Below, piece by piece: positions 63,662 through 64,000 of a stretch of DNA of 64,000 nt (position 1 is the first letter of the stretch; every line of letters starts with the position of its first letter). Under the pieces are notes generated by a model. That model was not told the DNA's origin and made no database searches. It saw only the letters and a program-made list of their open reading frames with translations. The stretch comes from Thiomicrospira sp. XS5 (GTDB lineage Bacteria > Pseudomonadota > Gammaproteobacteria > Thiomicrospirales > Thiomicrospiraceae): the NCBI RefSeq assembly GCF_001507555.1, contig NZ_LQBO01000001.1:2046001-2110000 (forward strand), in the 5' to 3' direction. A program made the position numbers and the translations under genes.

Positions 63662-64000
63662 GACTCACTGCCCCCAACCTTCAACTGAACGAACAAGGGA
63701 AGTTGCGCCACTTCCTGACGCTGGAAGGCCTCAAGCAACATCATTTGACGGAAATTCTGGACGTTGCGGAAAGTTTCATCGACCCGGCCACCGGCCAGAT
63801 CAAAAAGGTTCCGAACCTGCACGGCAAAACCATTATGAACCTGTTTTTTGAACCGAGCACGCGCACGCTGACCACCTTTGAAATCGCCGAAAAACGCCTG
63901 TCCGCCGACGTCGTCAACCTCAACATCGAAACCTCGTCCACCAAAAAAGGCGAGACGCTGCTCGACACCCTATGGAATTTGGAAGCCATGCTGACCGATG
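63658..64000 (+). CDS. pyrB: Aspartate carbamoyltransferase catalytic subunit (N-terminal part)
   Basis: The first 114 codons are present and the gene leaves the right edge. GAAGGAA precedes the ATG at 63658, which overlaps the ruvX stop by four bases. The carbamoyl-phosphate loop FFEPSTRT is at about residue 62, followed by [13 protein letters not shown]. It catalyses the first committed step of pyrimidine synthesis. Confidence 0.95.
   Translation, partial: MRLTAPNLQLNEQGKLRHFLTLEGLKQHHLTEILDVAESFIDPATGQIKKVPNLHGKTIMNLFFEPSTRTLTTFEIAEKRLSADVVNLNIETSSTKKGETLLDTLWNLEAMLTD

Noticed and set aside
1-64000. CRISPR arrays, prophage or IS elements
   Set aside because: No regularly spaced direct repeats, integrase, transposase or phage structural genes were seen.

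Overview
The window is a chromosomal segment of a gammaproteobacterium. The gene set (rpsU-dnaG-rpoD, the proteobacterial gshA/gshB pair, MidA-type methyltransferase, yqgE-ruvX-pyrB, metK-metF, PAS chemoreceptor, several c-di-GMP enzymes) and moderate GC with AT-rich intergenic regions would fit the Thiotrichales/Piscirickettsiaceae (Hydrogenovibrio/Thiomicrospira-like). That placement is inference, not proven by the sequence. No phage, insertion sequence, CRISPR array or rRNA was found.

Left part (1-4.2 kb, all minus): a truncated creatininase-family gene, an orphan periplasmic binding protein, a DMT exporter, a lactonase-like metallo-beta-lactamase-fold hydrolase and a membrane fatty acid desaturase. 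From 4.5 to 34.4 kb lies an almost complete purine and ureide catabolic island. Tsx and a BMP-type ABC system bring in nucleosides, and an NCS2 permease and an NMT1/THI5-like ABC system probably bring in bases or ureides. Adenine-type, guanine and 8-oxoguanine-type deaminases and XdhABC lead to urate. PuuD, UraH and UraD lead to allantoin. PuuE (allantoinase), AllC (allantoate amidohydrolase) and a PucG-type ureidoglycine-glyoxylate aminotransferase follow. An HpxW-like oxamate amidohydrolase and an amidase suggest that the route ends through oxalurate/oxamate. Gpt salvages xanthine and guanine. A GntR/FCD regulator sits in the middle. Copies of a palindrome of the form ATTGTnnACAAT lie in front of its own operon, the divergent uraH-xdh operon, the tsx unit and the amidase-hpxW operon, with a weaker copy before the NCS2 gene. 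The island therefore looks like one regulon.

Right part (34.5-64 kb): a CAT-anticodon tRNA, a periplasmic sensor/diguanylate cyclase pair, the macromolecular synthesis genes rpoD, dnaG, yqeY and rpsU, then tsaD, plsY and folB. Two tandem small proteins resembling the FliG C-terminal domain follow, then midA, uppP, nnr, purK/purE, an EAL-CBS-GGDEF protein, metK-metF-rsmE, gshA-gshB, a PAS chemoreceptor, apbE, yqgE, ruvX and the start of pyrB.

The most striking unexplained signal is a 10-bp palindrome, CCAGGCCTGG, found 19 times by eye in 64 kb (about 0.06 expected for equal base frequencies). It is dispersed through coding sequence in all three reading frames and also forms the core of several transcription terminators. 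It behaves like a highly iterated palindrome, comparable to HIP1 of cyanobacteria. Other points for a second look are the tandem FliG-C-like proteins, the GntR operator network, a 164-bp inverted-repeat element upstream of gshA, and a chemoreceptor whose zinc-binding-like domain lacks one ligand.
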